Numbered from the stretch's first letter, positions 10,351 through 23,354 are shown. The stretch: DNA of 64,000 nt from Rhyzopertha dominica (GCA_025024175.1 QCXZ01000064.1:17174001-17238000), one strand, 5' to 3'. Notes: generated by a model not told the origin, from the sequence alone. Made by a program: numbers and translations.

Positions 10351-11010
10351 ATGGCAACTGCACTGGAGCATCAGGCGTAGAACCCATTGATATTCATCTT
10401 AGAACGAAGCTACAATTTGAAAATTTATGTTTGCCCTCCACCAGGTGTATGAATGGAGCAACAAATTTAAAAACGGACTCAAGAACGTTTGCGACGTTAA
10501 GAAGCAGAAGAGGAGGCCTTTCTCATAAGGGTGATGATTAGAGGAGAGTCGTGGTTGAACTATCATCAACCTCAAAGAAAACAAGCAAATAGCGGCATTA
10601 GCAAGAATATTTCGTATACAGCTCTCGACAGAAAAGCTTATGCTGACTGTTTTTGAGACACAAGTGCCACATACTCAGAACTCCTGAAGCACCGCTTCAA
10701 GGATTTCTGATAAAGAGTATTCTTTTGCAACACGGAAAGGCGGGGCCACATACTGCATCCACGGCGACCATCCAAGATTTGAAATTTGAGTGTCTACTAC
10801 ATGCCCCTTATTAGCTTGATCTCATACCTTGTAATACGTTTTGTTAACCTGAAGAAGTTTTATATAGGAACAATTTCAAGTTAATGATAAAGTTATCCAG
10901 GCTGTATATGAGTGGCCCTGAACATGTCCAAAGGAATTCTTTCTTCGGGTATATAAGTACTTCTAAAACGGTGGAGCAATGCAGAGAACGTAATGGAAAC
11001 TACATATTTA
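10351..11010 (+). pseudogene. mariner-type (DD34D) transposase remnant
   Basis: Starting at an ATG reading MATALEHQA, three frames together follow a mariner transposase in order: EPIDIH and VYEWSNKFKNG (N-terminal helix-turn-helix region), ESWLNYHQPQRKQANS (region of the first aspartate), TEKLMLTVFE, LLQHGKAGPHTA (second aspartate region), LLHAPY and LDLIPCN (third), then VIQAVYEW, TCPKEFFL and a NGG...WKLH end. At all three catalytic positions the acid is gone: glycine at the first two, asparagine at the third. There are several frameshifts and stops, and a deletion between the HTH region and the catalytic domain. The enzyme family cuts and pastes its element at TA sites; this copy is dead. 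No terminal inverted repeats identified. Confidence 0.75.
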
Positions 11011-11739
11011 CTATTAGCATTGCTTAAATATGATTTGTCTAACATTTTCAAGGTTTTCATTTGACTATGCCTCAGTATTTCAACTATTTCATAATGCTTC
11101 TGAATCCTACTTTCCCCATTAAGCCATTCTATCAAAATTGTCGTTTCAGTGCTGATGCATGATAATATCCTGCTTGTACTCGCTGGTGTATTTGGATGAC
11201 TGTACTACTCTATCTATAATTGTCCTTGTGTATTTAAAGTTTTCGTTCGTTTTAAATGTAAATATTTTTTTTGTAGACTATGGGATTGATCGATTTCTCT
11301 ATTATTGTTTACTGATTAGCTAAATACATCTTTCTTTATAATAGCTTATATTAACATGTTACACTTCAGATAATCTTACATCTACCTTTACTTTTATTTC
11401 ATCCGTTATTCCATATCGCGTTAGCGCAAAACTGCTGTCTTCGAGTCTATAATTGTAACTTTTATTAGTTTGTTCTGTTTTATTGGTATCTCCAGTTCCT
11501 TTGTATTTTTGATTAATGAACCACGCTTTATGTGGTCGGAACTTGACAGAGGTTTATATTTATATTTGTATACTTTCTCTGTGATTTGAGCTAGGACATA
11601 TATAATGTACACTGCCTATTTGCTATTTTCTGAACTCATACTGATATCTCCTAATACTGTTTTGATACGTAGCTCTATTTTTTTTCTGACTAAAATATTA
11701 AGATAGATTTAGATTTGTATATCAAGAAACGCCAGTGGT
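11011..11739. other. No gene seen
   Basis: AT-rich DNA between the mariner remnant and the Penelope-like remnant. Short frames only; nothing recognised. Confidence 0.5.
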
Positions 11740-13230
11740 GTTTAAATTATTTTTGACTGCCGATGTTTCGATCAAGATGTGATATTCTTCCGTGCACTGA
11801 AAGAAGATGATAGTGACAAGTATCAATATATCTTAGAATAAAAAATAACAGGGGTAGTATAAATATGTAGACGAACCAACAATAGTAAAATACATGTACA
11901 AATAAAACGTATATATTATTAAAATATAACAGCAAAATAAACGAACACCATATTTGGAACTTAGATATGCAACAAAATGAATACAGAGGTGCATGCACAC
12001 CTTTTGAAGGCTGGCGAAAGACAGACCAATCTATGGGGAAAAACGCAGAACAAAAAGGAGATGAAAGAGATGTGACGTATTCATTTGTTGTAAACAGTGT
12101 TTAAATTTTCTATGTCTTGCTTCTTGTTAATGCTGTTTGTAAATTTTTTAATATTGATCATTTCTTTCAAGGGTCTCTTATGTAATTTTTCTTTTTTGTC
12201 CAGTATTCTTGTTTGATCGAAATTAAAAGTATGTGAGAATCATTCCGAATATTCCGCCAGCGCAGTCTTGTTATTCGAGGTACCCAAAGAAGCAGGTCTA
12301 ACACTTCTAATATGTTCGTTCAGACGAGTTTCGAATTATCTCTCTGCTTGACCTATATAAACTCAATTGCAGTTTTTTCAAGGTATACTATAGACGACAT
12401 TACATTCCAAAAGTTTCGGTGTTTTCGATAATAATTTTGGAATAAAACTGTTTTACCTTACTATAATATTTTCATTTGCTAACAGTTTTGAAATTCTTTC
12501 AGAAACTCCTGATATGTAAGGAATTTTATAGTAAATTAATTGGTTGTTGGCAATATTTTTTGTTTTTTTTAAATAATTTTATTGTTAAGGATCTTATTTA
12601 ACAATTTTATAGGGTAGTTGTTTCTTATCAGATAGTCTTTAATATGTTGCATATTTTTACCAAGAAGTTCAGGGTGTGGTAACTTAACAGCTCGGTTGTA
12701 TAAGTTAATAATAATGTTTATCTTATGTTGAAACGGATGAGTAGAGATGTAGTTAAGAAACCTTTCAGAAAAAGTCTGTTGTGGTACCAGTCAGTAATGA
12801 TTTGATTTGTCCTAGTACGTATGATAAGAACATCAAGGAATGGTAAAGTATTATTTTTTCCATTTTCAAGTGTAAATCTTAATTTTTGGTGATAACTATT
12901 GGAAACGTTCAGAGTGTGTTCTATTTTATCTTCTAGAATGCAAGTGGCAATGTCATCGACATAAATTTTATAAAATGGTAGTTTGAAAAACAATTTGTCA
13001 ATACAAGTCTTTTGTAGGTCCGACATAACTATGTCTGACCAGATCCTAGAACAAACGTTTGTCTGTAAAATCTATTATCAAAATTTTGTTATGTTTTATA
13101 AGAATAATCAGTCTGTTTCCCTATTCCTTTGGCAGTACTTCCCTTAATCCAACCGTTTCTTTTTTACCACCTTTTAATAATTTTTGTGACATTACGCTGA
13201 AACTGTGCCGGTGATGACAAAGACATGGCA
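11740..13230 (-). pseudogene. Penelope-like element: RT and GIY-YIG remnant
   Basis: On the minus strand, RQTFVLGS near 13,060, a short loss, then DIVMSDLQ, YKIYVDDI (YVDD, RT catalytic box), KLRFTLENGKNNTLPFLDVL and TDWYHN follow the order of Penelope-like RTs; the longest open piece is 12,718-13,026 (102 codons). Further downstream, in other frames, YVGQAERYFETRLNEHIRSV, then NNKTALAEY near 12,250-12,350, resemble the GIY-YIG endonuclease that follows the RT in these elements. The left end (11,740-11,830) has EEYHILIETS, like the tail of Penelope ORFs. Such elements copy themselves by target-primed reverse transcription with a GIY-YIG nuclease instead of APE. Multiple stops and frameshifts; inactive. 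Confidence 0.7.
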
Positions 13231-14739
13231 TCTCTAGCATGGGCATATTATCTAAATTTTAAAAGTCTAACTGACGACACATTGTTTTAGGGGCATCGGT
13301 TTGTTGCTGAAATGATGTTATACGGGACAGATATTTTGCTTGCTGTTCATGTGATGGTACGCGAGCTGAGTTTTCAACTATCTTTTAATAATTTTATTTC
13401 ACTAGAGGCTTTTTGGTACTGCATTAAGAAACATATAGTAAACGTTATCGTTTCAAAAGAAAAACTGCCTCCAGTTTAATAAAAAGGTACCAATTCCGTT
13501 GTGTAGTGAAGAACGTTACTACTTTAAAACTAAACTAGCGAAATTCAATTGCAGTAAATTTTTCTTTGTTCAATTTTATTGTTTTACGTTGTACCTATAC
13601 AGAGTTTCAAATATTAATGTACAGGAAAGAATTATTTCTTGTCACGACTAAAATAACTAGAATATCGGCTAATGAGAAACTCAGAGGACTGAACTACTAA
13701 TACAAGCCACATTCTTAGTGTGCAAATCAAGCCCCAGGCTTCTGCTTGCCATCCCCATTTGTGAACTCCTCTTGCAAGAAGCCAGCTTGGGAGGCGATAT
13801 TTACAGCTCGTGAGCAGGTAATACGCCATTGTATAAGATATACTCCATCTTCCCCCGTATTCATTACTCCGCTTCATCAGAAACACGCCCGCGGCCTAAA
13901 AGTGTGGCTAAATAAGAAAAATACACCTCGTTGATTTTCCTCAAAGCATCCACCCCGGCCACGTCCATCTAAGTACACAAAGAAATTAAGAAGTGAGAAT
14001 TTCCGCTTGAGCAAGGCTAAATCGTGGGCGACAAAAGAGAAATGGGAGGCCACAGTCGCTTCCTCGCTTCTCCGGCGTGAAAAAGATTAAGAAATACACA
14101 AAAATAATTTATTAAGTCTAGTGCGCATGTAGCGGCAGTTGGAGGGGTCGTTACGGAAAACAAAGTTTCGTAGCCTTCACACAGGAGTGTGGCGTAATTT
14201 GTTTTCGATGTTGCACATTACCTATATTTATTGAGGAGGAGAGCCCTGCATTAATGAGAATTGTGTTTACAACGGGCCTCTAGCCACAATTTTTTTTATT
14301 GCAGAATATGGATGTGTAAGAAAAAATAATTTTACGTCTTTTAAATAAAGTTGACACTCAACTGGAGTTAAATTATTTTTAAAGAATTTATATTAGAAAC
14401 CGTTCAGCCTTTAATTCTATAGCAAACGTTTTATTGGTAATGTGAACCATTTAATTCAGATTTAATTAAATTGCAGTCTGTCAAGGAATATCATTTGTTG
14501 CTTGAAACGAAATAACTACTTATAAAAGACTTGAAACTCATTATTTAACTGTACCATTTAAATATTTTGGCGCATTATACAAGACAATACCGTGCACCAC
14601 ATATAATACAGTAATAAATCTACCACTCCTGCAATTTCAGCCCTTTGTGATGCGGTATGAAAGGAATTGTTTTCCCGACAGAGTAACGTGTACAAGATTC
14701 TGTAGATCTCTATTCCCTAAATTCCGCAACAGATAAACA
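13231..14739. other. No gene seen
   Basis: Contains a slightly GC-richer patch at 13,680-14,060 with short ORFs on both strands that I do not recognise. The rest is AT-rich. No repeat structure noticed. Confidence 0.5.
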
Positions 14740-15240
14740 TGGAGCTTATTACATTATTAAAAGTAAGGAAACCTGTTTAATAGAGGTAAGAAAACAATCG
14801 AAAGTAACGCCCAAATGTTTAATTGTTTGGACGTTTAAGATCCAGCTATTCCCGAACTATAATAGGGCTGGTTTTAGAAAATACATAGCTTTCTTATCTA
14901 CAGTAAATGCAAAAGTTTTGTTTGGGTTTAATTTCAAATTCCTTACCTGGATATTTAGACGATTTGCTGTCTTAGTAACAGTGAAAGAGTTAAAAACAAA
15001 AATCTCTGGCTGTCATCTGAATATAGTTCTAGGTTACAATTTAATGTCTGACGTATGAAATAAGAAGATGGGAATTAAGATCGAACCTTACGGCACACCG
15101 CAATCAAAAAGAACGCAAACATACAGCAAGTATTTATTAATGACCGGGAATTTAATTTAGCTAAAAGCGTTTCATGTTCAAAAAGACAGCTGTGGTAACT
15201 TATTGGTCTATTTAACGCTAAAATTTTTACCATTATGATA
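14740..15240 (-). pseudogene. Non-LTR reverse transcriptase remnant
   Basis: Minus-strand frames give a decayed GVPxGSILIPIF box (compare GVPQGSILGPLLF) near 15,050-15,110, then after shifts RLNIQVRNLKLNPNKTFAFT and VQTIKHLGVTFD (14,790-14,960). The latter order (L.LN..KT, then I..LGV.FD) is the thumb region after the catalytic YADD box in CR1/Jockey-like RTs; the YADD box itself is not readable. Heavily mutated, with several stops and frameshifts, so older than the copies at 1 and 27,318. Element ends not identified. Confidence 0.6.
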
Positions 15241-17999
15241 TGGCAACAGGCATTAACTGATGGTATCCATAATACACCATCTGTTTGTAAGCAACCTCAC
15301 CGACAATCCTAAAAAGATAGAACAATGATAGCAGGCTGGTAGGTCGAAAGTTACTAAATGAACTCGGACTTTGCAATCAGACTGTAAAACTGGGTTTTTA
15401 CTTTTATTTTTTGTCAAAATATTTTTTGCTACATCAATAAATTATATATTTTATATTTTTAGCCAATCTCGTTGGCGAGCAAAGGTAAATGCTGGATGAC
15501 CTCTGTAAAGTATTATTACATGTTAGTATATCTATTAGGCAAACAATTACAGCTCCGTTTTAACAGCGTCACCTTGTTGCGAAGAGCATTACTTAGTTCC
15601 AAGAGCTTCGCTCCAAACCCAGAGAATAGACTCTCTCAGGTCGTTTCATTTTCGAAGTCTACGATGGTACTACATAAAAGGTTCTAACGAAGCTAACATA
15701 CGAGCTATTTAATATTATGCAGTTATTTTTGTTTTGTTTTCAAGCACAACACTTGCACTTAAGAACATTAAGGAAAACCCAGTAACTATAGTACATGTGC
15801 ATTTTTAAACTAAATGAGCAGCGACAATTCATAGCGTGTGCCTAGTAAGAAAGTAGATCAGCGAATTGGGCAAATGCTTTAACACCATATCCGCTAGAGG
15901 TATTTTGGCCTCTGGGCATTAGCTGAAGGATTAAAAAAATATAATAGGGCTTTAAAACATAGATCAGAAATTATTGAGCTCAAGTAAAAATGCGAACCAA
16001 AACCTGGAAAGGTTGAACGTAGAAGGCGAATATGCTGACGCTGCTGAAGAGGTGGACGATTTCTAGTGCAATACAAGGGGTAATCTGTACCCACAAAATT
16101 AAATTAATTTCTTTTATAAACCAGTGGTACCTTAATTGCTACTGCTTCTTAAGGATAATGTTTTTAATCAAGTTGAGCAATATTAATTTAAAAGTTCAAA
16201 GTACATGTTATCTTTTTTATCTTTTATCATTACTTCTACAGAAAATAATTATTATTGGTCTTGTTGATTTCGACGCATAATCTTTGCCATGCACAAATAC
16301 CAAGGAGAACAGAACGATTATTGTTAGAAAAAAGGGTATAACTTATGGATATATTGGACGCTAGTGATATGCAGTATGCATCATTTATTTATGCAATTTA
16401 TTGTACTCTGAGCGCACAGCTGACCAAAATGATAAATTTGCAACGATTATACCAATTTGGTATCTTTTTTATATTCGTTCATATTAAAAGCAACACTAGT
16501 TTAATTATGTCATAATGGTAAAAAGATATTAGTCTATCTTTATGATTAGCTTTTAACCAATCTTTTCAGTGCATCAAATTGGTTTTGGCACATATATTTT
16601 TAAGCGGGTTTATTATAATCAAGTGAAATAAAAAATAAGTAGAGTTAAGATTTTTCTAATAGTACGTTTTTTATATATAATTATCGGATTTAGATTAACG
16701 TAAATATTTTCTCATATGACTGTTTTTGTTTTTCAGCTAACGCTGGTGAAGAGTAGAGCGATATCAGTATGAAGTAGAACACAGTCTTCGTGAAAATATC
16801 GCAACAAAATCCGAGTGTTGCTGCGGTTGCAAAACAGTACATAAACTTCTCCACAGTTGCAGAGTTCTTGGTTGCATGACACGACGTGTAGTGTTTTAGC
16901 CGTTGAAATTATGCGCATCGTGCCAAGAAAATGGAATTAATTACTAAGGAGGAAAGAACGTCATCAATCATTAATTCTCGACTCGCATATACGTTACTAT
17001 TAGCATACTCGAACGCTATGGTGCTGTCATTTCAATTTATGTATTTACTGCACGGTTTATTAATAAACCGTTTCTCACTGCAGAGACATTTAGGCGCGCT
17101 AACTACCATTATAATAGGTCGAGATTCACAGGCGGAGCTAATATTGCTTGCCTAGACAGCTATAAATTTATCGATAATTAAAATTCGAAAGATTTTAGAG
17201 AAGAGAAGGCATGTACTTATGTTTTTATCTAGTTCTTACTAAAGCGACAATTTTTAATTTTTATACTGTGTCTTTCATTAGGTTTTGTAAAGGATAGTTT
17301 GTGCATGTCATGTGTTATGTGCACTTTAGTATAAGAGATCTAAGATAAACGTTATTAAATATCATTATGCAATTATCCCAAAAATTCCAATTATTTTCCA
17401 TCTGCGTTTATCTATTTGCAGTTAAATGACATTTGTTAATAAGACATTTGAGCTTTTTATCAGACTCTGTAATATCACAGTAACTAAAATAGAGCTGGGT
17501 TAGCAGTTAACTACAATTACTTCTTTGAAATAAGTTGTGTCAGAGCTTTCATAAAAAGTAGCTGCATTTGCAGAGTTAGTAGGTAAAGTTTTTTAAGAGC
17601 AGTTAACATATTTTTTTTCAAATGTACAATCACTTGAATAGTAACTACAAGGAAAATAAGCATTTACTTAACAAAAACTAATATAGACAAGAATACGATT
17701 ACAAACAAACTGAAGCTGCAGTTTAAGCAATATTTATAAAATGACTAAGTAAGTACTGAAATGTTGAATGTTTACAAAATGATTTTTGTCACATATAACA
17801 CAAGTCTTCCGTCATAAATCGGTGTAGAAAGAATGTATCAGCGCTACAAGAAGGAATGCAATTGTCAACCGAACTATTTGAAATACTGGTAGGTACCTAC
17901 CTATTACGACAAAACTTTAAACTTTCAACAATTCCAAGTTTGTTGTAAACCTCAAAGTGTATTGCGTAATGAACAATAAACTATGTATATATGCAATAA
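15241..17999. other. No gene seen
   Basis: AT-rich sequence. A somewhat GC-richer 180-bp patch at 16,740-16,925 carries a 61-codon minus-strand frame that I do not recognise. Nothing else stands out. Confidence 0.5.
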
Positions 18000-18655
18000 A
18001 CTAATCAAATCCATACTTGACGTTTTATTTTATGCGTAACCGAAAGTACATTTCGGTCCTACACGAACCATCTTCATCGGTGACAATGCTACAGATACAC
18101 TTTTTATAAGTTCGAATATCAAAAACAGAATATGCGTGCATTCATTAAAAAAATCATAAAATACAAAAAATAATACAATAAAAACCAACAGATCAGCATT
18201 AAATTTTTCTAAGTAGCTCAACAAATTTAAAATTACTTATCAGAGTGAGGTCGTTATTCAACACCTTACTCCCGTGCTTCTTCATATAAATGGCTGGATA
18301 AATATATAGATTGCAGCTATTAATTACTACTCTTTAAAAGGCTTGCATCTTTAAAAAATGTTCGGTAAGGAAACAGTGTTTGACCTGTTAGTTGTTATTT
18401 TTTTGTATTTTATGATAGGTACTTATTGACAATGATTAGTGTAAGTTTTAATGTGTTATTCATTGTGATTTGTTGTAGCGTGCATGAGAGTTTATTGATA
18501 TGAATGCAGCCATGTTCGGTTATTGTCGTTTGAACATATCTGTTTGTAGCCCTGTCATCGTTGAAGATGGTCCGTGTCGGACTGAAATGAACGTTCGGTT
18601 ATTAATTAAATAAAACATAAAGTGTTGGTGTTGATTTGTTTACTGTATTAAACTG
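18000..18655. repeat. Head-to-head pair of Penelope-like 3' ends
   Basis: The reverse complement of about 18,000-18,240 matches about 18,385-18,655 with gaps. Shared blocks include TTTTTTTGTATTTTATGAT, GAAGATGGT(T/C)CGTGT(A/C)GGAC and a CTTTCGGTTA/GTTCGGTTA block followed by AAATAAAAC. A phrase of the form 'GAAGATGGT..GT...ACCGAAA' is characteristic of the 3' region of Penelope-like elements in many animals. The two copies point outward with about 145 bp between them, so transcripts reading through would fold. They may be two 5'-truncated insertions in opposite orientation or one inverted composite. Confidence 0.55.
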
Positions 18656-20559
18656 ATTTCACGGATTACCTCTAGAGCTCACATGTATATATTTATTGGT
18701 TTATCATCTTTTTTGGCATTCCTATAGTTCATGCATCGAAATAACTGAAGCAGACGGTTTTTGAAGATTCAAACACAAGCTTACTTCAAATATCTAAATT
18801 GTTGGTATTTTAAAGTACCTTTCGATCAGAATTTCAGTTACAAAAAGTTGTACTTGTGAATAATAATAAATGTAAGCTTGTATTATGGTTAATTTAGAAG
18901 GTAATCTCAATTTGTTTATCTTGTACGAACGAAATAAGGTTTTTGGTAATTCAAACAACACTACTTTTTGAAAAGTCATATTCTTAACCATCTTTTTCTT
19001 ACAGACTCTCGTTACCTATTAAAAGGCGACAAATACCACCCACTTCAAAACAACGTTTCGGATCGGACGGTCACATTATGTCTTTGTTTGTAACACAATC
19101 CGTTTCCTCAAATATCGCAGTTGAATTAGTCACGGACTCACGACTAGCTGTTCTACATGTTTTGGTTGAAGTGTGGCAGTCACACAAGCATATGTGTTAT
19201 TTTTACAATAGGGTTGGATAGCTTGTTATGTATTATTTAACCACCTTCGGCCGACATCCAGACAAGGTAACGTTTCTTAATCCCTCGATACCATATAACA
19301 TGTTTACAATCGAACGAGCGTGATCTGGTTTGACAATTTCAATGAGTTTAAACAAATGAGAAATAATAAAGATGTTTTAATTTTTTAACTGGCTCTGGGT
19401 GCTAGACGGATGCACAAATCACTTTGATACCAAGAAAAACTTATGTCTCCTTCGAGTTAAAATTGACTTGGTTCAGCATTTTCTTCCAAATTTGGAGATT
19501 TTAGGTAGTGCAAATTTTAGTTGAGACAAACTGTTCGCTTCTGGATTATAATAAAACTATAAATAAAGCTAATCAAATAAGCATTCATGTGATTCTCACC
19601 ACAGCATCTCAAAAAACAGTATGTTAGCAGATGAGGAGTCACAATATTTGTTTTTACGTATTATGAATAACAGGGAAATAATAAATATATGATATACAAT
19701 TTTATTAAATATCGACGCCCGTAGCGTCCAGCATCTACGCCCATGTGGTGAACGACGCGACGGCGGAACGTAAAGCCTCGTTTAAATTCAAGGCGTGTAA
19801 CTTTTGTTATATTATTTCTTGGGCTTATATTTATAGCGGGTCTACTATATTTCGTTATTTTTTGGAGCCAGATTTATAACAAACATCTAATAAGTTGCTC
19901 CCCATTGCTAGGGCATGGCCGTATATCACGGCCCAGCATATGAGAAGCGCACTGCGATGGTCCAATGAAACCGCCCCTGCTGGTGAATTACTAAGCGATT
20001 TGGATGAAGTTTATAAACTGGAGACAGTCCGGAGTAGTAGGATAATAGAGTCCGTCGTAAGGAAAGGGACGGTACTTGAATACGTCCTATATTTTATACA
20101 GAAAAATGGGTACATCTGGATCCTGGCAGAGTACGTTTGAATTTAGTGTATTCAAGGAACAGCGTGAGATTTTTACTAATGGTGCTTACCAAAATTATAT
20201 GGCTAGGATTTTTCTATCAGGTAATATCACAGTTTAATTGATAATCTTCGCAGTTAGGTATACACAAATTGGTAATAATGAAGAAAGTGTAATTTCAAGA
20301 AGAGGATAACATACATTTCGCTAAAAAAGTTGTTTGTCACTACTAGTAGCGTATGGGTGCTGTCCATTTTTTTATATTTGGCAAAGAAACTGACACTAAG
20401 AGTATCTCGAAGTACAAAGGTTTCTTTATAATGAATAAAGTACGCAATTTTCATTTCAATTTTCATAAAGAGCTAACTGTTAATAACTGTCATTGTCATT
20501 GTCAATTGAACAATAGGCACCTTTAAGTTAAAATATTGAATATTTTCGAAGTGACTTCC
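18656..20559. other. No gene seen
   Basis: Mostly AT-rich, with a CpG-richer patch at 19,710-19,800. An 81-codon plus-strand frame at 19,895-20,140 reads protein-like (YITAQHMRSALRWSNE) but I cannot assign it and it has no supporting context. Confidence 0.45.
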
Positions 20560-21920
20560 TATCAGTACGAATGCAGAGGCTCAAGCGTGTCTTAACATTT
20601 TCCGTGATTTGCTGCAGCTCCTCTGAAGACATGCGGTTCTACTTCTGACGTAGTCATTGCTTCAAAGACTCCAAAACCAAATCGGGGTTGGTATAGGCCC
20701 AGACCTCCAAAATAAACCGCACACTATATGTAGTACCATGTCTTGTAACACATCAGACAAGACACATCCTTCTTCTTTGGCACTTACGTTCGCCAACTAA
20801 ATCGCCTTTGTTCAATGCAGTTTCATATCTTCTCATGGTACATAAAGCAATACGCGCCTAACTAGACACAATAACTCTTGCGTTAGGAAATGAAACATTT
20901 GTCGAAACACCGTTAGCCTTACACAACTATACAACATCTTCTATTGTAATTAATACATTTATGCATGATGGTACTAACACAATCTGCTTGCAGATGTATT
21001 CTGGTCAGATAACACACTATCCATCCTCCATAATTCTTACGTTCGCCCGTTAGTTCGACTTTGGTCAATGCAGTTTCATATTTTCTCTAGGGACACAAAG
21101 CAATACGCGCCTAGCTAGACACATCAGCTTTTGCGTTCGCAAATAAAAGGAACATTTGTCGAATCACCGTTATTCTTAACAGAACTAGACAACATTTTGT
21201 ATTGTAATTAATCCCTTTATGCAATGTGGTTCTAACACAATCAGTCTGCGGATGTAATCTGGTCAGACAAGACACTATCCATCCTCCTTAGTACTTACGT
21301 TCGCCGGTTAGTGCGACTTTGGTCAATGCAGCTTCGTATCTCCTTGTGGGACACAAGTATGTTGCATCAGTATACGGTTAATTTTGACCCCTTGGTCCAC
21401 AAAACATGATGTGTCTTGCCGTTGGTTTAAATTTCGCTTCAAACCATCTCAGACTGCAAATTTTGGCGGTGCTCGACGATGGTCGACGTGCCCGAAGCTG
21501 CAGCGAACCAATGGTTGTCATTTTGACGGCTGTGCACCGAGAGAAGCTCCTCATCTGTAAAGACTATCTGCATTGCGATACGCGTTGATGAAGTTGGTGG
21601 CATCCTTTGGACCGAACACATTTTGTTTTCGTCCCTGATGAGCTGAACTTTTCGGAGTTTGTTACCACTGAGCTCCTTTCTAGCAATTTACTGTGGGGAG
21701 TACTTGCTTATACCCTTCTCACGAGCGACCTTGCAAATGTGTTGAACTCGCTTTTTGGTTATTGCGTGATTCCTGGAGGAGTTAACATGCAAAATTGACA
21801 TATAATACAACAAAGAACGGCCATTATATTCAATTAGCTGCAGCAAAACGGTTTCGTATAAAGACGATTTAAAATTCTGCATCCAAGGAAACGTATAAGT
21901 CGCATCTACAAATACCATTA
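20560..21920 (-). pseudogene. Tc1/mariner-superfamily transposase remnant with internal array
   Basis: The minus strand reads, in order, KRVQHICKVAREKGIS (helix-turn-helix-like, ~21,700), KELSGNKLRKVQLIRDENK, then IVFTDEELLSVHSRQNDNHW (first catalytic aspartate in FTDE; the S-RQND signature is typical of an insect Tc1-like group) and, shifted, FVDQGVKINR at ~21,370. The last part reappears at 20,560-20,735 as NPDLVLESLKQ and EELQQITENVKTRLSLCI, the usual C-terminal end. Between them, where the second and third catalytic residues should be, lies a tandem repeat array. Stops and frameshifts are frequent. The enzyme would move its element by cut and paste; this copy cannot. Terminal repeats not found. 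Confidence 0.65.
20740..21355. repeat. ~255-bp tandem repeat, about 2.4 copies
   Basis: The motif CTTACGTTCGCC recurs at 20,785, 21,038 and 21,296, spacing 253 and 258 bp. The surrounding sequence is alike in each unit (TCAATGCAG(T/C)TTC; CACAAAGCAATACGCGCCTA in two of them; ACATTTGTCGAA; CTAACACAATC). The third copy breaks off after about 85 bp. The units sit exactly where the catalytic core of the flanking transposase remnant would be. I do not see transposase motifs inside the unit, so it looks like an inserted and amplified sequence. Confidence 0.8.
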
Positions 21921-23354
21921 TTCAAAATATTGTGGATTATGTGTCGTAAGTACATCTGCATGCCATATATTGCGTTAGTGTGTGATAGACGCGTCCATGA
22001 GAACTGTGAATCTAACAGAGATGGAATGAGTCGCCCGATGACGCAACTGCTTTCTATTGGCTGGAGCACGAATGCTGCAACTTGTAGTAGCCGAATAGAC
22101 CTTGGAATGCGAGTAGTCGTATGAACGATAGCGTTAGGTTATCTGTAGAATGCAGTACACAGTTAATTAGTTAATTATTCACTAAAAGCGTTATTAACAC
22201 ACCTTAATTATTTACTAATAAATAAATTTTATTTATAAATTTTGTTCATAAATAAAACACCTGGTTTTTGTAAAATAAAACACTCCAACGACAAGAACAT
22301 TATTATTGCCACCAGAATCATAAGAAATGCTCGATACGATATTTTTTATTGCAAGCAGGGCCGTGGTTAGAGTTGTGGATGTAAAAAAGTGGGGTTGCCA
22401 TGCTCCTCAATGGGTATAATGGAAAACCATGCATCAACGCTTTATCATATCCACACATCTTGATTTTACTGTTTTTGAAACGTCTGAAAGTCAAACAGAA
22501 AGTATGACTCAATGATGTCCCTTTCATTGCATCAGTGTACCTGTGGTTATGAAATATGGAAAAGCCATCAAATTTAAAGTTAAATTGACGTTATTTGCAG
22601 ATTCAGAAGTAAACAGGATGATAAGCATCATTCCGGGTGTTTGAGTATCTTAACGACCTTACATCCCTACATTGTAGTACAAAGCGCATCCCGGAACGCA
22701 ATCTAAAATTTCGCTCTCGCATTTACGAGCTAGATCTCTGCATTTCAAAACAACAGGAGCTAAAAGGGAATAAAGGGCATAATCATACATGAAAAAGTTG
22801 CTTTGTACAAATGAAATCTTGTTTATTACGGCGCGCGAACTCGAGGCGTAATACGAGTTTGGTAAAAAACGAGCGCCAAGTAATAAGGGAAACTTTTTCG
22901 GAGACGCCTCCGACGCTGTTATTTTGCGTTATTAAGAGCGGGCGACCCCGCGGTGCGGTAGCTAGGGAAGTATAATGAAACCTGGGAAAACGGCAAATTA
23001 GAAATGGCTTGCAGTCCATGGGTATATTGCAAAATGCACCGACTTATTGAACCCAGTATCGGATTAGAAAAGAAGACCCACAGTTAATGATATACATGAC
23101 GTAACCTAACCGACTGTACAGTTGTGAAACAGACGGTCATTATATTTATTTCATAGAAGTTCAAAATTACGTTGTGAAAGGCATGTGTCCATTACTACCC
23201 TAAGATAACCGTAAGCGCAGCAGAGAATAAATCTGCAGTATTGATTTAATTTGGCATCAGCGTGACATTCGATACTCCGCGTATTAGCATTAGCGCTTTC
23301 GAATGTTTTTCTTTTACAGTTGCGTCGCCATTAGAATTTTAATGGAACTGGTTT
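21921..23354. other. No gene seen; CpG-rich patch at 22,800-22,980
   Basis: AT-rich DNA, with one ~180-bp segment (22,800-22,980) much richer in G+C and CpG, open in one minus-strand frame (22,783-23,019) without recognisable motifs. It could be an old exon, a conserved regulatory segment or unmethylated DNA; I cannot tell. Confidence 0.45.

Noticed and set aside
13632..13886. 84-codon minus-strand ORF with an overlapping plus-strand ORF
   Set aside because: Open on both strands with no known protein pattern; not supported as a gene.
20740..21355. Repeat array as a CRISPR
   Set aside because: Units are ~255 bp, diverged and contiguous without short repeat/spacer structure, in a eukaryotic TE.
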